Assembly (NCBI GenBank): GCA_002298925.1
Contig: DBMM01000004.1
Span: 35,057-99,056, forward strand
Reading direction: 5' to 3'
DNA from: Geobacter sp. UBA698
GTDB lineage: Bacteria; Desulfobacterota; Desulfuromonadia; Geobacterales; Pseudopelobacteraceae
Length of the DNA stretch: 64,000 nt
Position numbers and translations under genes: made by a program. Below, piece by piece: positions 35,570 to 44,071 of this stretch (position 1 is the first letter of the stretch; each line of letters begins with the position of its first letter). The notes beneath the pieces were generated by a model. The model searched no databases, had not been told where the DNA came from, and was given only the letters and a program-made list of their open reading frames with translations.

Positions 35570-36358
35570 CTATCCCTTGGAGAAACTGCCCAGGGTGAGA
35601 TACCAGTGAATCAGTTGAGGACCGTAGAAGATGTAGAGCACCGCGGCAAAGGCCAGATAGGGGCCGAAAGGAATGGCCAGTTTGGAATCCTTTTTCTGGA
35701 TCACCATCAGCGACACGCCGATTAGGGAGCCGATCAGAGAACTGGCAAAGATGATGAAGGGGATCGATTTCCAACCCAGAAATGCGCCCATCATGGCCAG
35801 CAGTTTGATATCGCCGCCCCCCATGCCTTCCTTGCCGGTCAGCCAGTGGTAGCCGCTGGCCACCAACAGCAGGCTGCCTCCGCCCAGCACGATGCCGAGC
35901 AGGGAATTCAGCCAGGAATGACCCGCCAGAAAGAACGAGAAGACAAAGCCGAGCACTATCCCGGACAGTGAGATCTCATCCGGAATGATCTGGTGTTCGA
36001 TATCGATGAAGGTGATCACCACCAGAGCCGAGCAGAACAGGAAAAGAACCGCAAAGGCCAGGGTCGGCCCATAACGCATAAAAAGCGCCAAGGTCAGCAG
36101 CCCGTTGAGCAGTTCCACCAGCGGATACTGCAGGGAGATTTTTGCCCGGCAGCCGCGGCATTTGCCACCCAGCAGCAGGTAGCTGACCAGGGGAATATTG
36201 TCATACCAGCGGATGCGGTAGTCGCAGCTGGGACAGTGTGACGGCGGGGAGACCACCGACTCTTCTCTGGGCATGCGGTAGATGCAGACATTCAGGAACG
36301 AACCGATTACGGCGCCAAACAGGAAGGATAAGATGAAAAAATAAAGCTGGGGCGTCAT
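35570..36358 (-). CDS. pilD: prepilin peptidase PilD
   Basis: A 262-residue bifunctional type IV prepilin leader peptidase/N-methyltransferase (A24A family). The N-terminal cytoplasmic zinc loop carries two CXXC pairs (CPSC and CRGC), the first preceded by SVVSPPSH. Catalytic aspartates are in FIDIEHQIIPDE and in the GMGGGDIKLLA motif. About seven to eight hydrophobic helices are present. AGGAGCCCC precedes the ATG at 36358. It heads the pilD-sensor-regulator operon and would process the prepilins encoded 12-15 kb downstream. Confidence 0.96.
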   Translation of the reverse strand: MTPQLYFFILSFLFGAVIGSFLNVCIYRMPREESVVSPPSHCPSCDYRIRWYDNIPLVSYLLLGGKCRGCRAKISLQYPLVELLNGLLTLALFMRYGPTLAFAVLFLFCSALVVITFIDIEHQIIPDEISLSGIVLGFVFSFFLAGHSWLNSLLGIVLGGGSLLLVASGYHWLTGKEGMGGGDIKLLAMMGAFLGWKSIPFIIFASSLIGSLIGVSLMVIQKKDSKLAIPFGPYLAFAAVLYIFYGPQLIHWYLTLGSFSKG

Positions 36359-36403
36359 GGGGCTCCTGTCATTTAGGGCACTATCAAACGCTGAGTTAGT
36401 TGG

Positions 36404-36499
36404 CTGCGTCGTCGGCTCCCCAGCGCAGTGTCAAACTACGTCAGCTTTACCTTCTCCCCGCCGCCTGCTCATCATTTTAGCTGCGCTGAAACTACGCAG
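36404..36499. repeat. intergenic pair of short hairpins between pilD and ptsI
   Basis: Two hairpins share the arms CTGCG and CGCAG: 36404-36408 with 36424-36428, and 36481-36485 with 36495-36499. The text between them includes CCGCCGCCTGCTCATCATTTTAG. The repeated arms suggest a small palindromic intergenic element. No gene is seen in 36359-36526. Confidence 0.4.
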
Positions 36500-36526
36500 A
36501 TGCTTCGTTTTGAATGCACTTCGGTA

Positions 36527-38269
36527 TCAGTCGAAACTTTCGGCAAAATTGCTGGTAATGGCACATTTGAGGTAACTATCGACCTCGGCTGCGGTGGCAA
36601 ACTCCAGACAGCGCCTGGCCACGGCGGCGGCCTGTTCCTGCGTACAGCGCCGCAGTATCTGCTTGACCCGTGTGAGGGAGCCGGTTCCCATGGAAAGTTC
36701 GTCAAACCCCAGTCCCAGTAATACTGGAAGAAAGAGGGGATCACCAGCCATCTCTCCGCAGATGCAGGCTTCGATGCCGGCTCCGTGAGCCACCTCCACC
36801 ACACGCTGCAGCGAACGCAACACAGCCGGATGAAGCGGCTGATACATGGATGCCAGATGTTCGTTGGAACGGTCAATCGCCAGAATATACTGTATCAGGT
36901 CATTTGTGCCGACACTGAAGAAATCCGCTTCCCGGGCCAGCAGTTCGGCCATGGTCACCGCCGAGGGGATCTCGATCATGATTCCGACCGGGATGGCCGG
37001 ATCATAGGGTACGCCGGCCGCGTCCAGCTCTTGCCTGGCTTCCTCCAGCAGGGCCCTGGCATGGCGCAGCTCCTCCAGGCCGGAGATCATCGGAAACATG
37101 ATGCGCACTTTGCCGAGGGCGCTGACTCGCAGGATGGCCCGCAGCTGTTTTTTGAACTCGTCCGGCATGGTCAGGGAGAGCCGAATGGCCCGCACACCCA
37201 GGGCCGGGTTCAGTTCAGTCGCGCTTGAAAAACCGTTCAGCAGTTTGTCGCCGCCGGAGTCCAGGGTTCTGATGGTGAGCGGATGAGGCGCAATGGCCTG
37301 CTGCATGGTGGCATACACCCGAAACTGCTCATCCTCATCCGGCATTTCCGGTCGGTTCATGAAGAGCATCTCGGTGCGGTAGAGTCCGACCCCCTCGCCG
37401 CCATGGCGCACAACCAGAGCCGCCTCCTCCGGGATTTCCACATTGCCTTTCAGGCTGATACGGTGGCCATCCAGGGTCTCCGCAGGCAGCTCCGCCATTT
37501 TCAACAGCTCGGATTCGACGTATTGGTAGTGCTGCTTGCGCTTGTGATAGTCAACGAAGGTTTCTTTGTCCGGATTGATGATTATCCTGCCGGACAGGCC
37601 GTCCAGGATGACCGCAGCCCCGTCCCGCTGCATGTCGGCAATGCCGTCGACACCGGCCACGGTCGGCAGCTCGAATGCCCGTGCCAGGATCGAGGCGTGG
37701 GAAGTCCTGCCGCCAACCTCGGTAACCAGGCCGATGACCCGACTGCGGTCCATCAGCAGGATGTCGGCCGGAGAAATATCATGGGCGGCTACGATGGTGT
37801 GGCCATCATCGGGAATGATCGGCTTGTGGGGCTCGCCGACCATGTTGCGCAGGATCTTCTCGATGACCGTTTCCACGTCGCTGACGCGTTCGCGCAGATA
37901 GGCATCCTCGATTGCTGCAAAAAAATCACGGTATCTGTGCAGGGTTCGTCGCAAGGCGCCTTCTGCATTGATCAGGCCGGCTTCAATATTGGCGGCCGTC
38001 TCGGCGAACAGCCGTTCGTCAGAGAGGATCAAGAGGTGGGTATCGATGAAAAAGAGGTGTTCTTCTCCGGTTGATTCCTGGAGCTGTTCCTTGAGAGCAT
38101 TCAGTTCGTCGCTGGTGCGGGTAATGGCCTGCCGCAGCCGGTCAATTTCGGCGCAGACATCTTTCCGGGCAACATTGTACTCCTCGACGGAAAGCAGGTG
38201 GCGATCGAATACACGTAGACGCCCCACGGCTATGCCGGGAGAAGCGGCAATGCCATCCAGCAGTATCAT
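36527..38269 (-). CDS. ptsI: PTS enzyme I (phosphoenolpyruvate-protein phosphotransferase)
   Basis: A 580-residue enzyme I that takes phosphate from PEP and passes it to HPr. It has the HPr-binding helical domain (about 30-140), the swivelling phosphohistidine domain with GGRTSHASILARAFE (His191) and the PEP-binding TIM barrel with LYRTEMLFMNR, IRTLDSGGDK, SVGTNDLIQY and CGEMAGDP. I use the ATG at 38269, one base after the HPr stop; an upstream ATG at 38290 inside the HPr gene is possible. The C-terminal residues SNFAESFD end close to an intergenic repeat and look unlike the usual tail. No EIIB or EIIC gene is nearby. Confidence 0.95.
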   Translation of the reverse strand: MILLDGIAASPGIAVGRLRVFDRHLLSVEEYNVARKDVCAEIDRLRQAITRTSDELNALKEQLQESTGEEHLFFIDTHLLILSDERLFAETAANIEAGLINAEGALRRTLHRYRDFFAAIEDAYLRERVSDVETVIEKILRNMVGEPHKPIIPDDGHTIVAAHDISPADILLMDRSRVIGLVTEVGGRTSHASILARAFELPTVAGVDGIADMQRDGAAVILDGLSGRIIINPDKETFVDYHKRKQHYQYVESELLKMAELPAETLDGHRISLKGNVEIPEEAALVVRHGGEGVGLYRTEMLFMNRPEMPDEDEQFRVYATMQQAIAPHPLTIRTLDSGGDKLLNGFSSATELNPALGVRAIRLSLTMPDEFKKQLRAILRVSALGKVRIMFPMISGLEELRHARALLEEARQELDAAGVPYDPAIPVGIMIEIPSAVTMAELLAREADFFSVGTNDLIQYILAIDRSNEHLASMYQPLHPAVLRSLQRVVEVAHGAGIEACICGEMAGDPLFLPVLLGLGFDELSMGTGSLTRVKQILRRCTQEQAAAVARRCLEFATAAEVDSYLKCAITSNFAESFD

Positions 38270-38270
38270 G

Positions 38271-38537
38271 TCATTCTTCGCCGAATCCATTCTCGATCAG
38301 TTCTCCAATGACCTGCATGGCCTCCTGTTCATCAGCCCCGTCCACCGTCAGGGAGACAATGGTGCCCTTGGAAGCAGCCAGCATCATGATGCCCATGATA
38401 CTCTTACCGTTCACCTCGACACCTTCCTTGGCCAGTTTAACATCAGAGACATACCGGCTGGCCGTCTTAACAAAAAGGGCCGATGCCCGGGCGTGCAACC
38501 CGAGCTTGTTCACAATTGGAAATTCCTTTTTGAGCAT
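38271..38537 (-). CDS. ptsH: HPr phosphocarrier protein
   Basis: An 88-residue HPr with both regulatory sites: LGLHARAS with His15, phosphorylated by enzyme I, and NGKSIMGIMML with Ser46, the site used by HPr kinase/phosphorylase. The gene for that kinase (hprK) lies 2.3 kb away, so both modifications are probably used. Length and spacing to ptsI (one base) are typical. The start at 38537 has AAAGGAACC somewhat far upstream. Confidence 0.95.
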   Translation of the reverse strand: MLKKEFPIVNKLGLHARASALFVKTASRYVSDVKLAKEGVEVNGKSIMGIMMLAASKGTIVSLTVDGADEQEAMQVIGELIENGFGEE

Positions 38538-38678
38538 GATTTGGGCTGGTTCCTTTAAAAAAAATATCTGCTGTCATCGCTGCAGGTAACAGGACTGCAT
38601 GGGGACGGTCGGACTATCTGCTTCAATAACATGTCACGGCCGGCCAGTCAACAAACACCGTCCAGTATGACTTCCTAA

Positions 38679-39488
38679 TTATTGCAGTTCGTATTCGGAC
38701 AACTTGACGAAGCGGAATCCGCGGCGCCTCAGTTCCGGAACAGCGGCACGCACCCCGGCCGCCGTCTCACCCTCGGGGTGATTCATGTGAAGAATGACAA
38801 TGTCCCCGGGCGCCGACCTGACCAGGGCGGCCCTGACCTGGTCGAGGCGATAGGTGGCCCCGGCGTCCCCCAACACAGTGAAGCCGATGACTTCGTGCCC
38901 CAGACGCCGGGACACTTCCACCGCCACCTCGTCATAGTAAGCCGTTCCTGAGCGGTAATAGCTGGGGCGTTTGCCGGTCAATTGCTGTATCCTGCGGGCA
39001 TTCAACTCGATTTCATCCACCACTTCAGCGACACTTGCGGTACCTTGAATGCCGTACACGCTGCGCCCTGTCACGGAGGCCGGCCGGTGCAACAGGCCAT
39101 GGCTGGCGATTTCGAACAGGGGATTGGCGGCCAGCCGCTTGAACTGCCCCGGATTGGCGTCGATCCAGCGGGCGTTGATAAAGAGTGTCGCCGGAATATG
39201 TTCCTTTTCCAGAAAATCCATCAGGGCCGCATCAAAACCCTTGCCGCTGCGGCTGCCACAGGCATCCAACGTCAAGGCCAGCACACGTTCCCCGGTTTTC
39301 ATCCGGGTACGCACGCCGCTGACGGTCTCGGACCACTCACGGGGGGTACGGCCGGCAAACTCGACCGAAATCCGTTCCCGAAGCGTGGCAATCGGCTCTT
39401 CGACCTGAGCGCCGGTCATTGACGACATTGTGCCGAAACAGACCAGCACCAGGGCCAGAACCAACGCTTTCAACAACAATCTATTCAT
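38679..39488 (-). CDS. exported polysaccharide deacetylase family protein
   Basis: A 269-residue protein with a signal peptide and a NodB-like deacetylase domain: ALTLDACG (the first metal-site Asp), HGLLHRPA (His pair), RSGTAYYDE and IVILHMNHPE. The usual TFDDG motif is changed to TLDACG, a variant known in some members. Substrates may be N-acetyl sugars in cell-wall or exopolysaccharide. I use the ATG at 39488 behind GAGGGGAT. It lies between the EIIA gene and ptsH, an unrelated insertion in the PTS cluster, and is separated from EIIA by a terminator. Confidence 0.85.
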   Translation of the reverse strand: MNRLLLKALVLALVLVCFGTMSSMTGAQVEEPIATLRERISVEFAGRTPREWSETVSGVRTRMKTGERVLALTLDACGSRSGKGFDAALMDFLEKEHIPATLFINARWIDANPGQFKRLAANPLFEIASHGLLHRPASVTGRSVYGIQGTASVAEVVDEIELNARRIQQLTGKRPSYYRSGTAYYDEVAVEVSRRLGHEVIGFTVLGDAGATYRLDQVRAALVRSAPGDIVILHMNHPEGETAAGVRAAVPELRRRGFRFVKLSEYELQ

Positions 39489-39525
39489 ATCCCCTCGTTC
39501 CTCGTTCCCAACCGGCATAAAACAA

Positions 39526-39556
39526 GGGGGCGAGACAGCATAACAGCCTCGCCCCC
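39526..39556 (-). terminator. terminator after the EIIA gene
   Basis: On the minus strand GGGGGCGAG and CTCGCCCCC form a 9-bp GC-rich stem with a 13-base loop, followed by TTGTTTTAT. It ends the transcript that includes rapZ and the EIIA gene. Confidence 0.75.
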
Positions 39557-39583
39557 CGCTAACGCACTCGCGTTCTCGATTTC

Positions 39584-39976
39584 CTACTTCAGAAACTCGC
39601 CGGCATTGATGATTCCTTCCCTGCCGTTTTTTTGAAGTTCGGCCGCCAGTTCCGATACGCTCATCCGGTTTCGTTTGGAGCAGAATTCCATCATCATGGG
39701 CAGATTGACCCCGGTTAGCACTTCAACATGGCCGTCCTTCAGAAACGACATGGCCATATTGGAGGGCGTTCCTCCAAATAAGTCGGTCATGATGATAGCT
39801 CCGTCCGCACTGGCTTTTTCCACCGCGGCCACAACCTTTGACATAATTCCGTCGGCATGTTCATCAGGCGCAACCTCCACCTGCTCGCAGCATTCGATCG
39901 TTCCGACGATCATTTCCGCCGAACGCACAAGAGCGGCGGCCAGCCCTGCGTGTGTTACCAATACCAATCCTGTCAT
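39584..39976 (-). CDS. PTS EIIA component, mannose family
   Basis: A 130-residue EIIA-Man-type protein with the phosphorylated histidine in LVTHAGLAA (His9) and the conserved ADGAIIMTDLFGGTPSN stretch. It accepts phosphate from HPr. No EIIB, EIIC or EIID gene lies in the window, so it may be a regulatory protein rather than part of a sugar transporter. It overlaps rapZ by four bases, and a terminator follows it. The family is clear. Confidence 0.92.
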   Translation of the reverse strand: MTGLVLVTHAGLAAALVRSAEMIVGTIECCEQVEVAPDEHADGIMSKVVAAVEKASADGAIIMTDLFGGTPSNMAMSFLKDGHVEVLTGVNLPMMMEFCSKRNRMSVSELAAELQKNGREGIINAGEFLK

Positions 39977-40836
39977 TGCTGCCCCTTTTCAATATCCCGG
40001 TGAGTAATTCGTACTGCTGGACAGAGCCTCTGAAGGTACATACCGGTGGCTTCGGCCAGTGCGACCGAACGGTGCCGCCCACCGGTGCAGCCGATGGAGA
40101 TGGTAAGATAGGCCTTGCCCTCCTGGCGGTGAGCAGGCACCAGCATGTCCAGCAATGGAAAAAAGTTATCCATGAATGCCGCTGTTTGCGGAGTATCCAG
40201 AATGTAGTCCCGTACCGCGTCATCTAGACCGGAACCGGCTTTGAGCCCCGGCACGAAGAACGGGTTGGGAAGAAAGCGCACATCCATCACGATGCTGGAC
40301 TCCAACGGAATGCCATAACGAAATCCAAAAGACTGCACCTCAACCACGAAGGGGTTGTCACTGACATCCCCTCTGACCAGACGCCGGATCAGGTCCTTGA
40401 GCTGATGGACGTTGAATTCCGAGGTATCAATGGCCCGCGTGGCAATCTGACGCAGACTTGAGAGACGTTCCCGCTCGATTCGGATCCCTTCGCTGACCGT
40501 GCAGTTTTCAGTGGCCGGGTGACGGCGGCGGGTTTCTGAAAAACGGCGGACAAGGGTTTCGTCCGAGGCATCAAAATAAAGTATCTCGATTTCATGCCCG
40601 GCCTTGCCGATCTGCCGGAAGGCATTCTCGTAACCCTTGAAAAACTCCCGACCTCGTATGTCGGCCACCAGTACAACCCCTTTGAAGGATTCACCCGCTT
40701 TCTCGATCAGATCTACAAAGCGCTTGAACAGACGAACTGGCAGGTTGTCGATGCAGTAGTAGCCTTCATCCTCGAGTACCCTGACGGCTGTTGACTTTCC
40801 GGAACCGGACATGCCGGTAATGACAATGATCCGCAT
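39973..40836 (-). CDS. rapZ: RapZ/YvcJ nucleotide-binding protein
   Basis: A 287-residue protein of the RapZ (YhbJ/YvcJ) family with P-loop GMSGSGKS at 8-15, Walker B-like VVLVADIRGREF and the C-terminal signature SIGCTGGRHRSV. In E. coli RapZ controls glucosamine-6-phosphate synthase through small RNAs and RNase E; in other bacteria it is linked to the PTS. Here it is sandwiched between hprK (three bases upstream) and the EIIA gene, the conserved linkage in proteobacteria. A target RNA cannot be inferred. Confidence 0.94.
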   Translation of the reverse strand: MRIIVITGMSGSGKSTAVRVLEDEGYYCIDNLPVRLFKRFVDLIEKAGESFKGVVLVADIRGREFFKGYENAFRQIGKAGHEIEILYFDASDETLVRRFSETRRRHPATENCTVSEGIRIERERLSSLRQIATRAIDTSEFNVHQLKDLIRRLVRGDVSDNPFVVEVQSFGFRYGIPLESSIVMDVRFLPNPFFVPGLKAGSGLDDAVRDYILDTPQTAAFMDNFFPLLDMLVPAHRQEGKAYLTISIGCTGGRHRSVALAEATGMYLQRLCPAVRITHRDIEKGQQ

Positions 40837-40839
40837 AAG

Positions 40840-41799
40840 CTATTCCACCTCGTTACCCAAGGGTCGGACTTCCATGCGGGACAGCAGCCGCTCCTGGAAA
40901 TCCCGGGCCGAGTGATAGCCCATCACTTTCAGCAGAAAATTGCGGGCAGCCACTTCGATGATTGACCCCAGATTGCGTCCCGGCCGGACCGGGATGATGA
41001 TATGGGGAATATCCACTCCAAGAATGGTTGCCTTGTTATCATCCACCCCCAGCCGATCGTATTCCTGATCCGAATCCCATTCCGTCAATTCCAGCATCAT
41101 ATCGATAATTTTCTTGTCTCGGATGGCTGACACGCCGTAGAGGTCCTTAATATTGATGATCCCCAACCCGCGAATTTCCATCAGGTGCTGGATAGCATCC
41201 TCGGCCTGTCCCACCAGAGCCGCCGGCATTTTCTTCTTGATGAAGACCATGTCGTCAGCCACCAGACGATGTCCGCGAATAACCAGGTCCAGGGCACATT
41301 CGCTTTTGCCGATGCCGCTTTTACCCATCAGCAGAATTCCCACCCCCAGCACGTCAACCAGCACGCCGTGCATATGGGTTGTGGGCAGTAAACGCTCTTC
41401 GAGGAACTTGGTAATCAGGGAGATGAAGGTAGAAGACTGCAGCGAGGTATGGAGAGTCGGAATACCGGTTTTTTCAACAATTTCCAAAAAGAAATCGGGA
41501 GGCACCAGACCTTTTGTAATTATGAAGCAGGAGATTGGAAAAGAACAGAGCGTGTTGACACACTCCAGCGCCAGAGTTTTCTCCATCTGGTTGAGAAATG
41601 ATATTTCCGTATTGCCCAGGACCTGAATCCGGGTGGCATGCAGGTGTTCGGTATAACCGGCCAGGGCCAGCCCAGGCTTTTGGATACGTGAACTGAAGAT
41701 GCGGTTGCCAAGCCCCTGGGCACCGGCCAGCAGTGTCAGACCGAGTCCATACTCGCTGTCATCAAGAATTTCCTGTATGGATAAACTGATTCCGTCCAC
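40840..41799 (-). CDS. hprK: HPr kinase/phosphorylase
   Basis: A 319-residue HprK that phosphorylates and dephosphorylates Ser46 of HPr. The P-loop GKSGIGKS is at 159-166 and the conserved HGVLVDV (His144) precedes it; the C-terminal signature NFLLKVMGY is present. I take the GTG at 41799, seven bases after GGAGA, because the family N-terminus SLSIQEILDD follows it. The longest frame begins at 41892 but runs through a perfect terminator-like hairpin. The gene follows hpf. HprK is best known from Firmicutes but is common in this proteobacterial cluster. Confidence 0.93.
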   Translation of the reverse strand: MDGISLSIQEILDDSEYGLGLTLLAGAQGLGNRIFSSRIQKPGLALAGYTEHLHATRIQVLGNTEISFLNQMEKTLALECVNTLCSFPISCFIITKGLVPPDFFLEIVEKTGIPTLHTSLQSSTFISLITKFLEERLLPTTHMHGVLVDVLGVGILLMGKSGIGKSECALDLVIRGHRLVADDMVFIKKKMPAALVGQAEDAIQHLMEIRGLGIINIKDLYGVSAIRDKKIIDMMLELTEWDSDQEYDRLGVDDNKATILGVDIPHIIIPVRPGRNLGSIIEVAARNFLLKVMGYHSARDFQERLLSRMEVRPLGNEVE

Positions 41800-41855
41800 A
41801 GGATGGTCTCCGTTCGATTTCACGTTCAGGTGTCGCTTGCTTGACTTCAACAGAA

Positions 41856-41878
41856 GAGACGCCCCAAGGGGGCGTCTC
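41856..41878 (-). terminator. hairpin between hpf and hprK
   Basis: On the minus strand GAGACGCCCC and GGGGCGTCTC form a 10-bp perfect stem with a 3-base loop. The T-tract after it (TTCTGTTG) is weak, so it may be a leaky terminator or an RNA processing site between hpf and hprK. Confidence 0.7.
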
Positions 41879-41924
41879 CAAAACATCTCCATAATTGAAG
41901 GGCAGCCAGCCTGGATTGCTGAAT

Positions 41925-42473
41925 TTAGCTGCGCTGCGGCTCGATCAGTCCATAATTACTGTCCTTGCGGCGATACAACACATTGATCTCATTGCTGGAA
42001 GAATCAGTGAATACGATGAATTCCTTGTGCAGTAGGTCCATCTGCATGACCGCCTCTTCAACCGACATCGGCTTGACTGTCTCGGTTTTAGTTCTGATAA
42101 CCACCGGCTCAACACTGGCCTCAATGCTTTCAGCTTCAAAAATCTTCTTGGAAATCTGGCGGCCGTGCTCATCACCACTGGGCTTATGGTCCTTGATCTT
42201 CTCTTTGTAGCGTTTGAGCTGACGCTCGATCTTGTCGATAACCGAGTCAACAGCAGCGTACATGTCGTTGGTTGCTTCCGAAGCCTTGGTGTTAACCCCT
42301 TTGGCGGAGATAACGATCTCCACAATATGCCGGATTTTCTTTTCGACGGCAAAATAAACCTGCACACTGACAGGTTCGTCTATATATTTTGCCACCCGGT
42401 CAAGCTTCTCCTCGGCATACGATTTGAGGGCTTCACTCTGTTCCATGTGCCTGAATGTTGTCGTTACTTGCAT
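41925..42473 (-). CDS. hpf: ribosome hibernation promoting factor, long form
   Basis: A 182-residue long-form HPF. The N-terminal domain (about 1-100, MQVTTTFRHMEQSEALKSYA) is the ribosome-binding RaiA/YfiA fold. The C-terminal domain (about 125-182, MSVEEAVMQMDLLHKEFIVF, then YRRKDSNYGLIEP) mediates dimerisation of 70S ribosomes into 100S particles. It lies directly downstream of rpoN, the widespread rpoN-hpf-pts order, and may be expressed with it. Confidence 0.95.
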   Translation of the reverse strand: MQVTTTFRHMEQSEALKSYAEEKLDRVAKYIDEPVSVQVYFAVEKKIRHIVEIVISAKGVNTKASEATNDMYAAVDSVIDKIERQLKRYKEKIKDHKPSGDEHGRQISKKIFEAESIEASVEPVVIRTKTETVKPMSVEEAVMQMDLLHKEFIVFTDSSSNEINVLYRRKDSNYGLIEPQRS

Positions 42474-42593
42474 ACCTACCTCCTCGTGTGATGTCGTCTA
42501 CATCTGTTAGTTACATACTATTCAGGAGCTTAAAACATATCCCCCTGATAATGCCGCGCCATGATGAATGTCGCGGCCGAAGCCCCTAGGGTG

Positions 42594-44033
42594 CTAAAAA
42601 TGTTTCTTGCGTTCCGATGAAGAACCCAACCTAAGCAATTCCCTGTACTTGGTGACGGTGCGTCGGGCAATATTAACGGTCTCTCCTGAGAGTATCTCGG
42701 CTATTTTCTGATCGGACAGAGGCTTTTTGGGATCTTCTTTTTCTATTATATCCCTGATTCGGGTCTTGACACTCTCCGAGGCAACAAAATCACCTCCGCT
42801 AGTGGAAAGCCCACTGTTGAAGAAGTATTTCAGTTCGAACAGCCCTTGGGGAGTCTGCATGTACTTGTTGGTCGTAACGCGGCTGATGGTCGACTCATGC
42901 ATACCAATATCGTCAGCCACATCCCGTAGCACCAGCGGGCGCAGATATTCGATGCCACGGTCAAGGAACTCGCGCTGAAAGCGAACAATGCTTTTGGCTA
43001 CCTTGTAAATGGTACGCTGACGTTGCTGGATGCTCTTGATCAGCCACATGGCGGAGCGCATTTTCTCGCCGATGTACTCCTCGGCCTTGGTGTCAACCGA
43101 ACCATTGCTGCGTGCGTCATTGTAATACGGGCTGACCTTGAGATTGGGCAGGCCGTCCTCATTCATCATGACGATGTACTCGTCCCCAAGTTTAGAGACA
43201 AAAATATCCGCAGAGATATAATGGACGTCCTCCGAGCCGTAAATCCTGCCAGGGTGGGGATCAAAACCGGATATGATACTGGCAGCGACATGGACTTGGT
43301 TCACGTCCACCCCCAAGGCCCTGGCAATTTCCTTGTACTTACGGGTTTCCAGGTCTTTGAGATGATTCTGCAGGATCCGCTCGACCACGCTGCCCTGCAT
43401 GCCCAGAAAACGAGCCTGAATCAGAAGACATTCACGAAGGTCGCGGGCTCCCACACCGGTGGGGTCGAACTCCTGAATACGCTCCAGTACGGGCAACACA
43501 GTTTCTTCGGTGACAGAGCACGCCAGGCAGATCTCTTCCATCGATAAACGCAGATAGCCTCCTTCGTCGATGTTGCCGATAATCTCTTCGCCTATGGCAG
43601 TTTCTTCCGGTGTAAAATGCCCCATGTGGAGCTGCCAGAGCAGATGATCGATCAGCGTGTCCTTGCGGGTCAGCAGGTTTTCAAAGGAGGGGCGATCGTC
43701 ATCACCGCTGTACTGTTCACCTGAGCTGTAGTTGTAACCGTCAAGGTAACTGTCCCAGTCACGCAGAGTGTCCTCACCGGTCTGTACCTCATGAAACTCA
43801 TCATTGGAAGTATCCGGCTCAACCTCTTTTTCAGCCGTTTCCAGCGGCTCCGGCTCACGGACCTCGTCGGCTTCAACCGTCTCCTCTAAAAGAGGGTTTT
43901 CCTCCAACTCCTGGCGCACCAAGTCCTGAAGCTCCAGCCGCGTCAGCTGAAGCAGCTTGATGGCCTGCTGCAACTGGGGGGTCATAACCAGCTGCTGAGT
44001 CATCTTCAGTTGTTGGCGCATCTCCATTGCCAT
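42594..44033 (-). CDS. rpoN: RNA polymerase sigma-54 factor RpoN
   Basis: A 479-residue sigma-54. The Gln/Leu-rich activator-interacting region I is at the N-terminus (QQLVMTPQLQQAIKLLQL), an acidic region II spans about 50-110, and the core-binding and DNA-binding regions follow. The RpoN box ARRTVTKYRE lies near the C-terminus. Sigma-54 needs an AAA+ activator such as the NtrC-type protein encoded 9 kb downstream. The gene sits between lptB and hpf with short gaps. Confidence 0.97.
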   Translation of the reverse strand: MAMEMRQQLKMTQQLVMTPQLQQAIKLLQLTRLELQDLVRQELEENPLLEETVEADEVREPEPLETAEKEVEPDTSNDEFHEVQTGEDTLRDWDSYLDGYNYSSGEQYSGDDDRPSFENLLTRKDTLIDHLLWQLHMGHFTPEETAIGEEIIGNIDEGGYLRLSMEEICLACSVTEETVLPVLERIQEFDPTGVGARDLRECLLIQARFLGMQGSVVERILQNHLKDLETRKYKEIARALGVDVNQVHVAASIISGFDPHPGRIYGSEDVHYISADIFVSKLGDEYIVMMNEDGLPNLKVSPYYNDARSNGSVDTKAEEYIGEKMRSAMWLIKSIQQRQRTIYKVAKSIVRFQREFLDRGIEYLRPLVLRDVADDIGMHESTISRVTTNKYMQTPQGLFELKYFFNSGLSTSGGDFVASESVKTRIRDIIEKEDPKKPLSDQKIAEILSGETVNIARRTVTKYRELLRLGSSSERKKHF

Positions 44034-44071
44034 GACAGTCCTTGCCTCGTTGCAGTCAAAAGTTTTGAAAA

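Noticed and set aside
41800..41892. Longer HprK start at 41892
   Set aside because: It would run through the perfect hairpin at 41856-41878, and the family N-terminus SLSIQE is reached from the GTG at 41799 with a good binding site.
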